From NCBI GenBank assembly GCA_903813345.2, contig CAIIXF020000012.1, positions 14,302,932-14,366,931 on the forward strand: a stretch of DNA of 64,000 nt. Direction: 5' to 3'. Of this stretch, positions 22,711-34,839 are shown piece after piece; position 1 is the first letter of the stretch, and every line of letters starts with the position of its first letter. This stretch comes from Owenia fusiformis (lineage: Eukaryota; Annelida; Polychaeta; Sabellida; Oweniidae). A program made the translations under genes and the position numbers. The notes under the pieces were generated by a model. That model was not told the origin of the DNA, ran no database searches, and saw only the letters and a list, made by a program, of their open reading frames with translations.

Positions 22711-23102
22711 TGGGTCTCTTTTTAAGTTAATAAAATCGTACAAAATATAAGGAGACTCGAGAAGTTTGATTTTTGGCTTGGTGGAGACTTAGACACCGAT
22801 TCTGTTGAATGCGTTGAAAAGTCAAATGAGAAAAGTAAATATATAACAGACATAGGTAATACTCCAGGGGTGAAAGATTATTGATATATACCCTATTACA
22901 CAGTCACTTATTGTAACATGTGGGGTCCCTTTTTAAAAGTTCACGAAATCGTATAAATTACAAGTAGATCAGGATGTTTGATTTTTGGTTTGTTAATTGA
23001 AGGTTCAAAAAGCTGGCGACATTGAATTGAATGCGTTGGTTGATAAGTCAAATGTGGATTGTAAATACTTGAGAATTCTAACAGCGGATTTGATGGATTA
23101 TG
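22711..23102 (+). repeat. Diverged tandem duplication, period about 210 bp
   Basis: 22711-22885 and 22921-23102 share tgggtctctttttaa, aaatcgtacaaa, gtttgatttttggcttg, ttgaatgcgttg and agtcaaatg in the same order with many substitutions. Confidence 0.65.
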
Positions 23103-23117
23103 AATAGTCTGGCTAGT

Positions 23118-23215
23118 ACAAGCCCCTGTGACCCCCCCCTCCCACTACTTGACTACACACCTTCTCACACAGCACAATGTGTTGTGGGGGGACTAGAGAT
23201 TGTAGCTAGACTAGA
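23118..23215. repeat. Poly-C/poly-G hairpin element
   Basis: ggctagtacaagcccctgtg followed by a C-rich block, cactacttgactacacac, then ttgtggggggactagagattgtagctagacta. The ends are imperfect inverted repeats (tagcta/caag and ttgtagctaga). Confidence 0.65.
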
Positions 23216-23377
23216 TTATGACTTTATACATAATTTCTCAATGTTGATGTGATTACATTTTCTGATCGCTCTGCCTATTCTACATGCTGACCCTCTCTAA
23301 AGTTTCTCTGAACTGATTGATTAACATATTTTACATAAATGTCTTGCCCTCGTATAACCCCCTCCCCCACATTTTTA

Positions 23378-24850
23378 TCGCACTTTGAAAAAGTGCTATA
23401 TTGTCGTCGTCTTGTGCTGTTGGGCGGGCGTTTGGGCGTGCGGGCGTGCGGGCGTGCGGGCGGGCGGGACATAAACCAAATCTTGTCATCAAATTTCCAG
23501 GATAACTGCTTACCTGTTCAACTTGAAATTTTTACAGATGCAACAGCAGACTAGTACCAAGATCTGATTAGGTTAAGGGCATGCTGGGTAAACTATGTGG
23601 CGGCCATTTTGAATTTTTCAACAAATCTTGTCATCAAAATTCCAGGAAAACCACTTATCCGTTCAACTTGAAATTTTTACAGATGCAAGAGCAGACTATT
23701 GCCAAGATCTGATTAGGTTTTGGGTATGCTAGCTGAATTACATGGTGGCCATTTTGAATTTTTGAATTTGGCGGCCATTTTGAATTTTTCAACTTGCTCC
23801 AAATTGACCAAATTTTTTTTTAAAAAACATCTACAAGTTCTCAGAAGTTCAAATCTGACCTTAGATTTCAGATTTGACCTTTCATTCACCTTCAGTGACC
23901 TTGAAAAGGTCAAAAAAGTTGATTTTCTAAATTGATATTTTGGATTTAAATTTAGGTCAGCTTAATTACAAAACACCTACTGAGGTCTGAAAAAGTGAAA
24001 TTTTCAAGGTCGAAAGTCAAGGTCATTAAACTAGGTCACAAATGATGTTATCCAAGTTTCTCAAAGTTTGAGACTACAAATCAATTCTTGTCATCAAAAT
24101 TCCAAGAAAACCGCTAACCTGTTCGACTTGAAATTTTTACACATGCAATGGCAGACTAGTGCCAAGATCTGATTAGGTTAAGGGCATGCTGGGTAAACTA
24201 CGTGGTGGCCATTTTGAATTTTTCAACAAATCTTGTCATCAAAATTCCAGGAAAACCACTTATCCGTTCAACTTGAAATTTTTACAGATGCAAGAACAGA
24301 CTATTGCCAAGATCTGATCAGGTTTTGGGTATGCTGGCTGAATTACATGGTGGCCATTTTGAATTTTTCAATTTGGTGGCCATTTTGAATTTTTCAACTT
24401 GCTCCAAATTGACCAAATTTTTTTTTTAAAAACATCTACAAGTTCTCAGAAGTTCAAATCTGACCTTAGATTTCAGATTTGACCATTCGTTGACCTTCAG
24501 TGGCCTTGAAAAGGTCAAAAATTTGATTTTCTAAATTGATATTTTAGATTTAAATTTAGGTCAGCTAATTACAAAAGACCTACTGAGGTCTGAAAAAGTG
24601 AAATTTTCAAGGTCGAAGGTCATCAAATTAGGTCACAAACAATGTTATCTAAATTTTCCCAAAGTTCAAGACTACAAATAAATTCTTGTCATCAAAATTG
24701 CAGGAAAACCGCTAACCTTGTCAACTTGAAATGTTTACAGATGCAAGAGCAGACTAGTGCCAAGGTCTGATTAGGTTTTGGCCATGCTGGGTAAATTGCA
24801 TGGTGGCCAGTTTGCTCTTCAAAGTGCGATATTTATCACTGTGTGTCTTG
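23378..24850. mobile_element. Pearl-like mosaic element with ~600-bp higher-order tandem core
   Basis: It starts tcgcactttgaaaaagtgct (a hairpin) and ends near aaagtgcgatatttatcact, an inverted version of the start. The left end carries a GGGCGTGC/GGGCGGGC microsatellite (23422-23469). The core repeats the block cttgtcatcaaaattccagg...acagatgcaagagcagact at about 23480, 23621, 24082, 24232 and 24685. That gives two full copies of a ~600-bp higher-order unit plus the start of a third, each with ggtggccattttgaattttt modules. No coding capacity is visible. The architecture (short terminal inverted repeats, microsatellite, tandem core) is that of bivalve pearl elements, often considered Helentron-related. 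That link is inferred. Confidence 0.65.
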
Positions 24851-25039
24851 TTGTTTTAAAACATGATCACCATGACATGATCTTATATAAATATTTATCA
24901 TAGTTGATCCATAGTACATGTACCAAGTACCAACCAGATTGAAAACATGATTTTATCACTTTAGGCTACTATACTATATAAGTGGATACTCTAAACATTA
25001 CAACATTTTTCAATTTTGGTTTATTTCATTGAACATACA

Positions 25040-25240
25040 GGAAAGCTTCACAGTGGTCATTAAACAGTGTTCTTATGAATAGGTGTTCATATCAAGAGGT
25101 GTTTGAAATCAGAAGTGTTCACATTTGGAGGTGTTCATATCTAGGAATAAGAAGTGTTTTAAACACTGTGTTTATATTCAGATATGTTAATTTAAGAGGT
25201 GTTCACATGAAGAGGTGTTCACATTTAAAGATGTTCATAT
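25040..25240. repeat. Degenerate GTGTTCA-rich MITE copy
   Basis: Many gtgttcata/gtgttcaca words at irregular 20-30 bp spacing, the interior pattern of the CAGTRAAACCTGT family, without clear TIRs. Confidence 0.45.
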
Positions 25241-25488
25241 AAAGAAGTTGTATTTATATTTCATGGAATATCCAAATAGTGCATCAAAACTGCGTACCGT
25301 TGTTGTATTCAAATATTTTATTGTATTTACAATTTTTTATTTTAGGGTCATATTATGTGTTCTGTTTTATTGAAAAACTATGTTTCGGGAGTGTCTGGTT
25401 TGTTTCCCCTATTATTTTCTCTATAATTATATGTCTGTTTTATTGACCAATAAACATGACTTATAACTGTACTTATTTACCTTACTTA

Positions 25489-26265
25489 CCGTATTCTCTG
25501 TAATTACCGCCCACTCTCTAATAAGCGCCCACCCCGCTTCACAAAGTTCAAGAAACATCGAGGAATCAACAAGAATTGAAGAATATATCAGGAAAAAAAT
25601 ATTTCTCAAAATCCAGGAGCGGGCGATAATAGAGTACTTACCCTAAAACTGCTGTAAACACGACGCGTTTTGTAATTCTATGCATCCTCTTGATACATAT
25701 CTATCGATGGGTGCTTCCCACACCATACCATGCTAATATTGTCTCCAAATAGTCCATAATGAATGAAGGAATTGTTCTTTATCAGCATTCAGAAATTTCA
25801 AAAGCTACTGCGCAGATGTTCTGCGCATGTCAAGGTCGTGAACTTTCTGGTTTCTTTTTAATGTTTCTCGACTTTTACACGACTTTTGCACGAATAATGA
25901 TGATCTCTCATCAAATTAGAAATAATGTATAACTTTAGATCGATATCCAGCAGTCTCTAGTGGAAATATTGAAGGTAATCGATAATGACAAAGTGGGCGT
26001 GCCGGAAATAAATTAGACATAGACGGGTCTTCAACCACTGTCAATATTGTCTAAGCGATCTTTACCGTATTCTCTCCAATAACAGCACTTGTCATATTAT
26101 TATAAAAATATGTTGAAGAAAATGCATTCTTGTCAAGAAAAATTGCCATACATGAAATTCCTCGGGATTTCTGATTTCTTTCATACATGGGGGCTTATTA
26201 GAATGGTCTAAATAATGTTTTTTCAATTTTCTAAACGCCCTGGGCGCTAATTACAGAGAATACGG
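25489..26265. mobile_element. TIR DNA transposon (777 bp) with TA target site, nested smaller end
   Basis: Terminal inverted repeats CCGTATTCTCTGTAATTA then CCGCCCA, against the reverse complement of the right end with one mismatch over about 25 bp. It is flanked by TA at 25487-25488 and 26266-26267. A third terminus-like sequence in the left orientation (CCGTATTCTCTCCAATAA) lies at 26065, so 26065-26265 may be a second, smaller unit. No transposase reading frame is left; it is non-autonomous. Confidence 0.75.
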
Positions 26266-26267
26266 TA

Positions 26268-27657
26268 TATACTTTCCTTTTATTATAATTTTGGCAATAT
26301 ATTTGTTTATGTATGTGTTAATAATATATGGTACTTTGATCAATGAAATAGTGATATCATTGACTTATCTCCTGGCATGTGTATACATTTTATTATGAGC
26401 ATATAGAAAATGGGAAATGTAGCTTGTAGCCCCCACTCTTTCCTATAACTGAGGTACCATAGACCCCGGGAACATGGATAAAAATCGAGTTGAGTCCCCT
26501 AAGAAAAGGATTAGGTGGTTATCAATAATTTGAAGAAGCCCCTCTTTTTCTTTTGCTTATGAAGGAGGGTGAGGGGTGAAGGTGTTTGCTACGAGATAAG
26601 TGTTCAAGTTAGTGTTAGTTTGGTTCATTACAAGGATGCTACACCAATGTATCTGGTAAGATCTGTATTGATCAAAATGTGGCATAATGATTTATGATAC
26701 ATCGCATATAAGAAAAGTCCTAGTTATACAAATATTGTTATATATAAGGATTGTTTACAAAGTGTCATTCAAGATAAGTAAATAGGCTGAAATTGTGATA
26801 AGTATAGCTACCTTGACGCTTCATTCAAGATAACAATACCATATGAGTAAACTTGTTAAGGTGATGGAAAATTCAATTTTGTATTTGAAGGATTGTATTT
26901 TATTTGGATGTTTGTACAGAGTTTTGATAATTTTTACAATTTCCCATTGAGAGATCCATAGCTTGTACTATCCTTTAGATTTCTAGTGCTTTAGAGGGAC
27001 TCTCTAATAAATTAGAATGACATTTTCGTCTTTTGCTCAAAAAAATAAGAGAACTGCCTGATTTTCTACATTCTTCAAGATCGTTACTTCACTGCTTTCA
27101 TAGCAGCTCATGTGATGTAATGAATTAGTCTTGGGCCAAGGATGGATTTTCTGTTTTTCTGACATTACTGTATATTTCAACTTTTATCTTGTATACCTAT
27201 ACTTCGTTACTTTTTGAAAACTCTTTTAAAATCTCAACTCCCATTCACTCCATACTATTTTCTTTATAAGATTTTAGCACCCTTACTATATGCCTCAAGT
27301 ATGTTATTCAGGAATATATCAAAACAGGTAAGTGTTATTGTTACATATGTAGCAGACACTCTAGATCTCAATGACTCAATATAGCATTGTAAGCTCAGGT
27401 AAATACAATCTCGTTAACCTGTCTGACTATGTATTATCATACCTGCGTAATATTGTTGTTCTTATCAATATGCGTTACATGACCTCACATACTGTCTTTG
27501 TCTTATGTGATAGATAAGTCATTGGTTATTTTGAGAATATTCTCAATTGAACTTTGCGAGATATTTACCATGGGTATCAAATCAAGTATATTTGGTAGAT
27601 GCAGTTGAAGCTCTCTTTTAAGGAAAAATCAAACCACAGTTACCACATGGTATATTA
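26268..27657 (+). other. TRAF4 intron 1, no gene recognised
   Basis: AT-rich sequence without recognisable exon, TIR element or tandem array, apart from a gaagctctcttttaag fragment near 27608. Confidence 0.45.
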
Positions 27658-27836
27658 CAGTTAAACCTGTCTTGGTGAACACCTCTCTCAGAGAACACCT
27701 GTGTTTAGTTAACACCACTCCAAGACACATTTTACAGTCCTGTATAAATCCCTCCTCTGTAGTGAATAGCTACCTACAGTGAATACCTTTTGTGACTCCA
27801 TAGGACATAGGTGTTCACTATATGCAGGTTTTACTG
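27658..27836. mobile_element. CAGTRAAACCTGT MITE, complete copy with TA target site
   Basis: 179 bp. Left end cagttaaacctgtcttggtg, right end tatgcaggttttactg, flanked by TA on both sides. The interior consists of degenerate gtgaacacctctct/gaacaccactccaag phrases. TIR, TA duplication and size fit a Tc1/mariner-superfamily MITE. Confidence 0.8.
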
Positions 27837-28989
27837 TATATCATGCAGCTTTTGTCAGGTATCTGGCAATAAGAATTCTGCTTTCTTCACTGATATTATG
27901 AACTAAGTGACATTGGATTCAAAAGGCTATTGAAAAGGGTTGTATATTATTTTATGTATATTATTATTATTATATTATGTTTATACATATTTGAATAGAT
28001 GAATAAAGTATAAAAAAATCATTTTGTAATTTAATTTCCGAATTTTAACCACAATAGCCATTTCAAAGACATTTTATCAAAGTAGGTTATTGTGATGATT
28101 TCAAAAAATACCATGACACACAATGTCAAAAGTAAATAGCATTGACGTAAATAAAACCTTGACATTTTTATGAAGCATTGATAATGATAATCAGGCATTA
28201 TCTCTGTTTGTTTGTTCAGCCATACCTAACCTGAATGGTAAGATCCTCTTTGAGGTTAGTTACCATTGGAAACCACTTCCTTATAACAGATTCACCTATT
28301 TTTTACGGATATGATTTCCTTTTTACTAGACCAGTGGGAAATAATCAGTTTGTTGCATAGCTTGGATTTTAAAGGTATGAGGTGTGACCATTGATAAATG
28401 GGACGCCTTGATCTCAAGAAAATACACTAATGACTGATCCTTTTTAAGATAGATGGAGTGAGAGTATTTATACAGTAGATATCATTGAAGATTTATTGTG
28501 ATGTAAATCCAAATAGATTACCTACTTCAGAATAACCTTCATATACTGCAGATATGTCAAGAAGTTCATCCTTAAAAATATACCAAGAATATACCAAAAT
28601 AAATAGTTTTGCCCACCTTTAATTATAACTCCTGTGGCTTGCTCTGTTACCGAAACATGCACATAAATAAAATGTTATAGAAATGCACATGTTCTACAAT
28701 AAGCATAACAATTTTCATAAATCACACAGGTTCATATTTTTTTAACAAGTGATGAAAAGGCATAGAAATAGACATGTTCTACAGTAACCATAACAATTAT
28801 CATAAATCACACAGGTATAGACCATGTGCTGATATTAATTAGACATTTGAGACAAGTCTAAGCATATCTAGCTGCCTGAACAAGTAAACTGGGAATAAAT
28901 ATTGTCTGGACAAATAAATATGTCAGCAACATGCATACTCCATTTCTTATATTTCAATCTGTTTATGTCAGTTGTGCTTTTTCTGTCGA

Positions 28990-29392
28990 TTTCTCTGTAA
29001 AATTTGAATGAACTGTTTTATTTTCTTGCATTTCTATACAATTTAAAGTCTTGACTACATGCCTGTTTAATTTATTCCTTGCTAATTTCACTCTTTTTAA
29101 TTCTATTTCACATTTTAAAACAGGACAGTCATGGTATTTTTATGGCAAGTAATCTGCTGGGGGAATGCCTATTGGGAGATAATTGATTCAACAGTGGACC
29201 AAACTGTGAACCTAGCTGTCAATGCAGAGAGAAACATATCATAGTGGTCATGATTTAAAATGTAAAAAGAGTGGAAACTAATGGAATTAGCAAGAAATAA
29301 AGTAGTCAGACATCAAGCTCATATGCTGAATTGTATGGAAATATTAAATTATCAATCAGTTTATTCAAATTTTAGAGAGAAATCTTGTAAAA
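28990..29392. mobile_element. Fold-back family, complete element with ~150-bp inverted arms
   Basis: + arm 28990 to about 29150 (ttctctgtaaaatttgaatg, ttgcatttctatacaattta, ttattccttgctaatttcac, cattttaaaacaggacagtc) and - arm 29233-29392, its diverged reverse complement ending attcaaattttagagagaaa, with about 80 bp between. This defines the family seen as half-copies at many other positions. No coding capacity. Confidence 0.75.
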
Positions 29393-30624
29393 TAAGCTGA
29401 GCAGACGGACATTTTAGTTGTGGGAGAATTGTGTGTTTTTATTAGTTAACCCAGGTAAACAAATAAAAGGGAAATAGATTTAACTTCATCTTCATTTAGA
29501 GTTAATCTCTTGGAGCTAATAGAGTAGAATAAGCAGTCGGAGGAAAAAGATAAATTCCAGGTAAATTTTATTTCATTGCTTATCCTTCTTTAGTCTAATA
29601 TGTAAATATTGATATAAAGCGTGATCTGTTATAATATCTTTTGATGAAGTAAATATAGTTAATACAAAAGTAAATAGATTTAAAGTGTTATGATGATACA
29701 ATCATGCACGTTAATATAAAGAGTCTTAAAGAAATACGTTTGTTGGTCAGTTGATGAGGCTATACGTATGTTAATCCAAATAAGGTCAGGCACTTGGAGT
29801 TCTGAGGCTATAATTACAATGACATCATCAGTATCATTGAGGAAAGTTACAATTTTTGCTGCTGCGTCTGTGACATCATCTTTATATCTTGATCTATTTT
29901 GACTTCTGTAGCTTACATTCAGCTGAGATAAGTGAGCAGAATATGAAACTCCTTTGTATTTCAAATGTGTTTTCTCAAATGTTATCTCATGAGATTTGAA
30001 TCGTTAATAGAGTGGTGCCTTGATGCAGTAGGCGGCCCTAACCCCAAAATTCGAGACAAAAACATTTTAAAATACTCTTATTGAAAATTGATTCTTAAAT
30101 TATTGTTATAAATAGCTAAAAATCCAAGGTTATAAAATCATACTTTCAGCACTTTTGGTACGTTTGGGGTCGAGAAATTTGTTTTTTCCATTTAATGATA
30201 TTGTATCCCACCTGTATGGAGTTGGTATCAAGGTCCTATCACAAGTTTTACACAGTTTTTGATAACTCCAGTGCCAAAGGTCTACTTCAGATGTTTTACA
30301 AGCATTTAATATCTTTACTTACTGATAACACAGAACTTGTAAATTTTTGTGGTTTTCTGTTTTGGTAACTTTTTAACCATGTAGTAATATAAAAACAAAG
30401 AGGTTTTAGGTATAAGTGGATAGGTCTGGACTTATTTTCGAACAGGTTACTATTGCATAAGGATTAAAATCAGTTTGTTTGGATTGGATCTGCTAACAAG
30501 TTAGGTGGCCTCGGGAATAGAGGATGCAATTAAAATTATTTTTAGGAGTTCTAAATAGTTCTGAGATAAACAATAGATAGAAAGGACATGTATCACCTTG
30601 AATGATACTGAACCCGCCAGAAAT

Positions 30625-30770
30625 TTCACGATGGTCATGTTTTCAAATTTAAAATAGAGTGGAAAAGATTGGAATCAGCAAGAAATAAAATAAACAGGCA
30701 TGTAGAGAAGACTCTAAATTGTTTAGAAATGCAAAAAAATCATGTAGTTCATTCAGATTTTGTAAAGGAA
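30625..30770 (-). repeat. Fold-back family half-element (- arm)
   Basis: cacgatggtcatgttttcaa, aaaatagagtggaaaag, tggaatcagcaagaaataaa, taaattgtttagaaatgcaa and a cattcagattttgtaaagg end. Confidence 0.7.
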
Positions 30771-31318
30771 AAGAAGAAATATGCAAAATCTAATCAATTT
30801 TTCTTTCGTTGGAAGGACATTTTATCTCCTTGAATGATACAGTAAAAAATTCTTCAAACATTGTAGCATCATAGTCAGTATGAATTAAGGTAAAGGATAA
30901 CATTAATGTGGACTTTGAAAAAGGAGTAGAAAATATTTTAATGAATATTGAATTTCAGCAAAACATGTAATGGAATCTTACATAAGGCCTACATAATAGA
31001 TGTATGGTGTATGTATGAAATTATTCTGAGACCCAGAACCTAGTAATTAATTCTGAAGTTGAAGTTCTCTTTCAAGAAGCTAAATCAAACAAGCGGAACT
31101 GCAAGTATGCCTTTGTTGGTTTATATGGATTTTATGGGTTGATTGTAACTTACCATTTCTGTTGGTATACACCATCTACATGGCAACATCTCTTATAAGA
31201 CAAACAGCTTTCAGATGAGGAAAACATCAATGGTATCTGAGACTCTTGAAGTAACCTTATTTTAATGAACACACAAACTGTCTATGAATTTTCTGTCTGA
31301 TAGTGACATATTTTACAT

Positions 31319-31731
31319 TTTTCTCAATAAAATTTGAATGAAGTACCTGATTTTCTTGCATTTCTATACAATTTAGAATGTTGACTACACATCTATTTAC
31401 TTTATTCCTTGCTAATTCCACTCCTTTCCACTCTATTTTGCATTTGAAAACATGATTGCCATGGTATTTTTCTCAAGGGAAGGAGCTGTTCCTAATGGGG
31501 AGATAAGAGAAGCCAGGGGTAAAGGGGAGGAAAAAACATAAGTGAGGTTATATTTCTGTAGAGTTCTCAACAGCTGGATAAAATATTTCATATGGTCATA
31601 TTTAAAGTGGAAAATAGAGTGAAAAGCAGTGGAATCAGCAAGGAAAAAGAAAGACTGCTATGTAATCAACACTTTAAATTGTATAAAAATGCAAGGAAAT
31701 CAGAAAGTTCATCCAGATTTTTGAGAAAAAA
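31319..31731. mobile_element. Fold-back family, complete element
   Basis: + arm from ttttctcaataaaatttgaa to catttgaaaacatgattgcc (about 31319-31465) and - arm about 31590-31731 ending catccagatttttgagaaaa. Same size and layout as 28990-29392. Confidence 0.75.
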
Positions 31732-33447
31732 GTGTGGAATAGGTGTGGCTAGATAGTTTCCGAAACTGCTTGAATTTATTTATAGTTTTGGTTGATTGCA
31801 TTCATGGATTCAGTTGATACCATTATGATTTCCTACTTCAATTTTATTCTGTAGAAACTGGAAAAGTTCTGATTTAAGAAATCTTGGAGTACAGATTGAT
31901 GAGGCATTGAATACAGAATCAGATCTAGAACAAGGTTTCCAAATTATATCCATCAAACACCAAAGGAAACTGTATTCGCCATACTCTTGGAAAATATTAA
32001 AAAGATCTCCTAAATATCTGGATATAGAATTTCTTGATCAAGAAACAGTCAAAGCAAAGAAGATAAAGAGTATTGAAGTATAAAAAGTTACTTGGAACTC
32101 TGAAATGAAAAAAAAAGATAGAAATAGCTCATTACCCGAAATTTATCCCAAGGATTTTAGGGTAAATAGAGGTGAGGAAAAACTTGTTTAGCATCTTCTT
32201 TCACACATTCAGGGATGTTTCACTGGATTAAAGAAGATTAAGTGAGATTAGCAGAAAATTTTACAACTCTAGTTTATACACTTAGAGTAGGTGCATCCTG
32301 ATATTTAATTACTATTGGATTCTTGATTAAAAAAAATGAACATTCAATCATTTACAGCAATACAAAAGGCATGAAGATCAGAATACATGAACAATAAATG
32401 CTTTAGTTAGGTATAAATAGGAGACATTATTATTGTTTCTCCCATATTCCATACTATTGCAATTTATATTTATCACTACTGTTGTGTTTGTACAAAATAC
32501 AACCCTGTGGTGCAGAGACTAGCTGGAGCTCATTTTTAAAGTCAAATTATTTAAATTATATCAAACAAAATCAAATTATTTAAAAGGGTAAAACTATGCA
32601 GTCATAAGCTAGGTATTAATATTACTATTCATTGTGCAGGTATTATACTATATGATACAGGTATAGTAATATTATATTCAAGATGCGAATAGGTCATATA
32701 GTACAGGAATATTATTACAATAATCATGCATTCTGATGATAGCATGACTCACTGGCATGTAGCGATTATAGCGGTCCTGTCTTGGCTTATTGAATTGTTA
32801 CGAAGTTACGTATGCGGTGCGGAAGTTAGAGAGCAAATGACCATCATTTCAATGTAATAGTTTATGCAGGAAAATTGAGATTAGGCCATTGGAGTATTTG
32901 TTTCATGCATTTGTAAAACGTTACCCACTCATAGGTCATACTTATCGTTAAACCAATAACTCAAATATATGCCCTTGTACACCGATCACCTGTTGAAATT
33001 AATACAGGCCGATTTCAACAAATGTAAACGGCGATATATTTAAAATCGTATTCAAGCATGACCACGTCCCAACTTTCTTTACAACTAAGCTATGACTGCA
33101 GTCTATTCAGTGTTGCGTATCGAACCTTGTTTATTATAAAAATAGTGCAACAACAAGCAGAATTCACACATTTACCTTATACTTATTCTCAACTGAAGAC
33201 ATTGAATTTATCTCTTAGGTTTTACATTATAAATATCTTAACATGCAGAATACGAAAATAGAGGCTTAGGCCCAACTTTGTATGAATTTTATGAGAATAA
33301 TCTGATTTTAGAGAAATGAAAAGAAAAATGTCCACACACTACACAAAATATTTATGGTTCCCCGGGAATACGTATGTGCTGCTTGTATATTAGAATCGTA
33401 TTCCAGTTACAGAAAGAAGTACATATCATGCTAAACTATATACAACA
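31732..33447 (+). other. TRAF4 intron 1, no gene recognised
   Basis: AT-rich sequence. Words tgatacaggtatagtaata and near-inverted tatagtacaggaatattatt occur at 32655-32720. No coding signal. Confidence 0.4.
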
Positions 33448-33590
33448 GTTATGCACTTGGAGGTTTTGGATACAGGGAATATCCCGAGGGATATATAATA
33501 TGTCTTCCCTTTGTCCCTTCGGTCCCTCGGGAAGATATATTGTATATCCCTCGGGATATTCCCTGTATCCAAAATCTCCAATTGCATAAC
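33448..33590. repeat. Long palindrome with 32-bp perfect arm core
   Basis: 33464-33495 (ttttggatacagggaatatc...) is perfectly inverted at 33543-33574, and the match extends with few mismatches outward to gttatgca at both ends and inward toward a cccttcggtccctcggg loop. Near-perfect arms imply a recent origin or ongoing arm correction. It is probably a fold-back transposon. Confidence 0.85.
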
Positions 33591-33929
33591 CCCTATATAT
33601 TGGCCAAGGGATAATCCCAATATCCTGACTATAGGATAATATGTTTATCCCATACCAATCTTGGTCATCTGGTTCACATTGTTAAATCGTGGAAATATTT
33701 TAGAATATTCATGTCCAGTTTTGTTTTCTTGGCCGTGGGCGGATTTTCATGTTCTCTCAAATAATCCCATATTTATTTTCTCGAATTTTTTATTGATAAA
33801 GTGGATGCCCTTTCCCTTTTTTTAACTATCAAACAGACCCTGATTGTCTGTGTTTTCTCCATTGCCGTTTACAGTCATTCCGCGAACGTTACAAATTATG
33901 AACAAATATGCAAGCGGCGATTATGACGT

Positions 33930-34680
33930 AGCGGGCAGATATACTACATCTGCCCGCTTGGAGCGGGACGTAAAGCTTTATCCCATGGTTGCAAGGAGGA
34001 TATAGATCGAATATCACATGATGATATATTTGATATGTGGATCAAGATATCAAATTTTATCAAACAATTTACAAACCATCGAATATCACTTTTAAACTAT
34101 CGAATATCACATCTTAAATAGAGGATATCCTATGATTTATGAGTGATATGATTTTTATCCACGAATGGATATGATATCTGCACGAGTGAGCGTAGCGAGA
34201 GAGTAAATCATAGGATGTTCTTTATATTCCATAGTTAAAGTCATCATCAGAATCTTCGGGAATTAAGTGATCTAAAACGAATTTTCCAAACGATACGGCG
34301 ATATTGACACTTAGCCTCGTTTTGAGTCTGAAGTAGCAAAAATCCATAAACCATGGCATACGGCGCCGCATGTCATGGCTAAAACACCGTATGCTATGGT
34401 TAAGTGAAAATTTGCCAAAAATATCATATTTTACCACTGATTTCAAAAATACCGTTTTTATTTTGACATGTTATCCTATGGATATCATGCTAACTATGGA
34501 ATAATATAGGAATATCCTATGGCTCTGAAATATCACTTATATCCATGAGTGGATATTGATATCTTCGCGAGTGAGCGCAGCGAATGAGTGAAGATACTGA
34601 TATCCATGAGTGGATATAAGTGATATTTTTGAAAAACTATAGGATTGTCCGTTTATCCCATTGGGAATTATTATCCAGCG
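33930..34680. repeat. Left side of inverted-repeat region with nested hairpins
   Basis: It contains the hairpin agcgggcagat/atctgcccgct (33930-33958), ccatcgaatatcac units at 34076-34112 that are inverted relative to 36770-36840, and two related hairpin blocks. The blocks are 34140-34215 and 34525-34628 (tatccatgagtggatat with gcgagtgagcgcagcgaatg). Fold-back element debris; no coding signal. Confidence 0.6.
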
Positions 34681-34839
34681 AACATTGAATAGTCAGATAA
34701 ATTGTAATGGAAATTCCATTTCGTCTGACATTTTGATTGCGATAATTCAACGAACGTCATATACGTGACGTGGTTTGTATTTAATGCGAACGCCGTAAAA
34801 ACAGGATCCCAAAAAATAAAAATATATAATAAATATATA

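Noticed and set aside
29680-29964. A 94-codon - strand frame in TRAF4 intron 1.
   Set aside because: No recognised domain, no splice-site context, composition like the surrounding intron.
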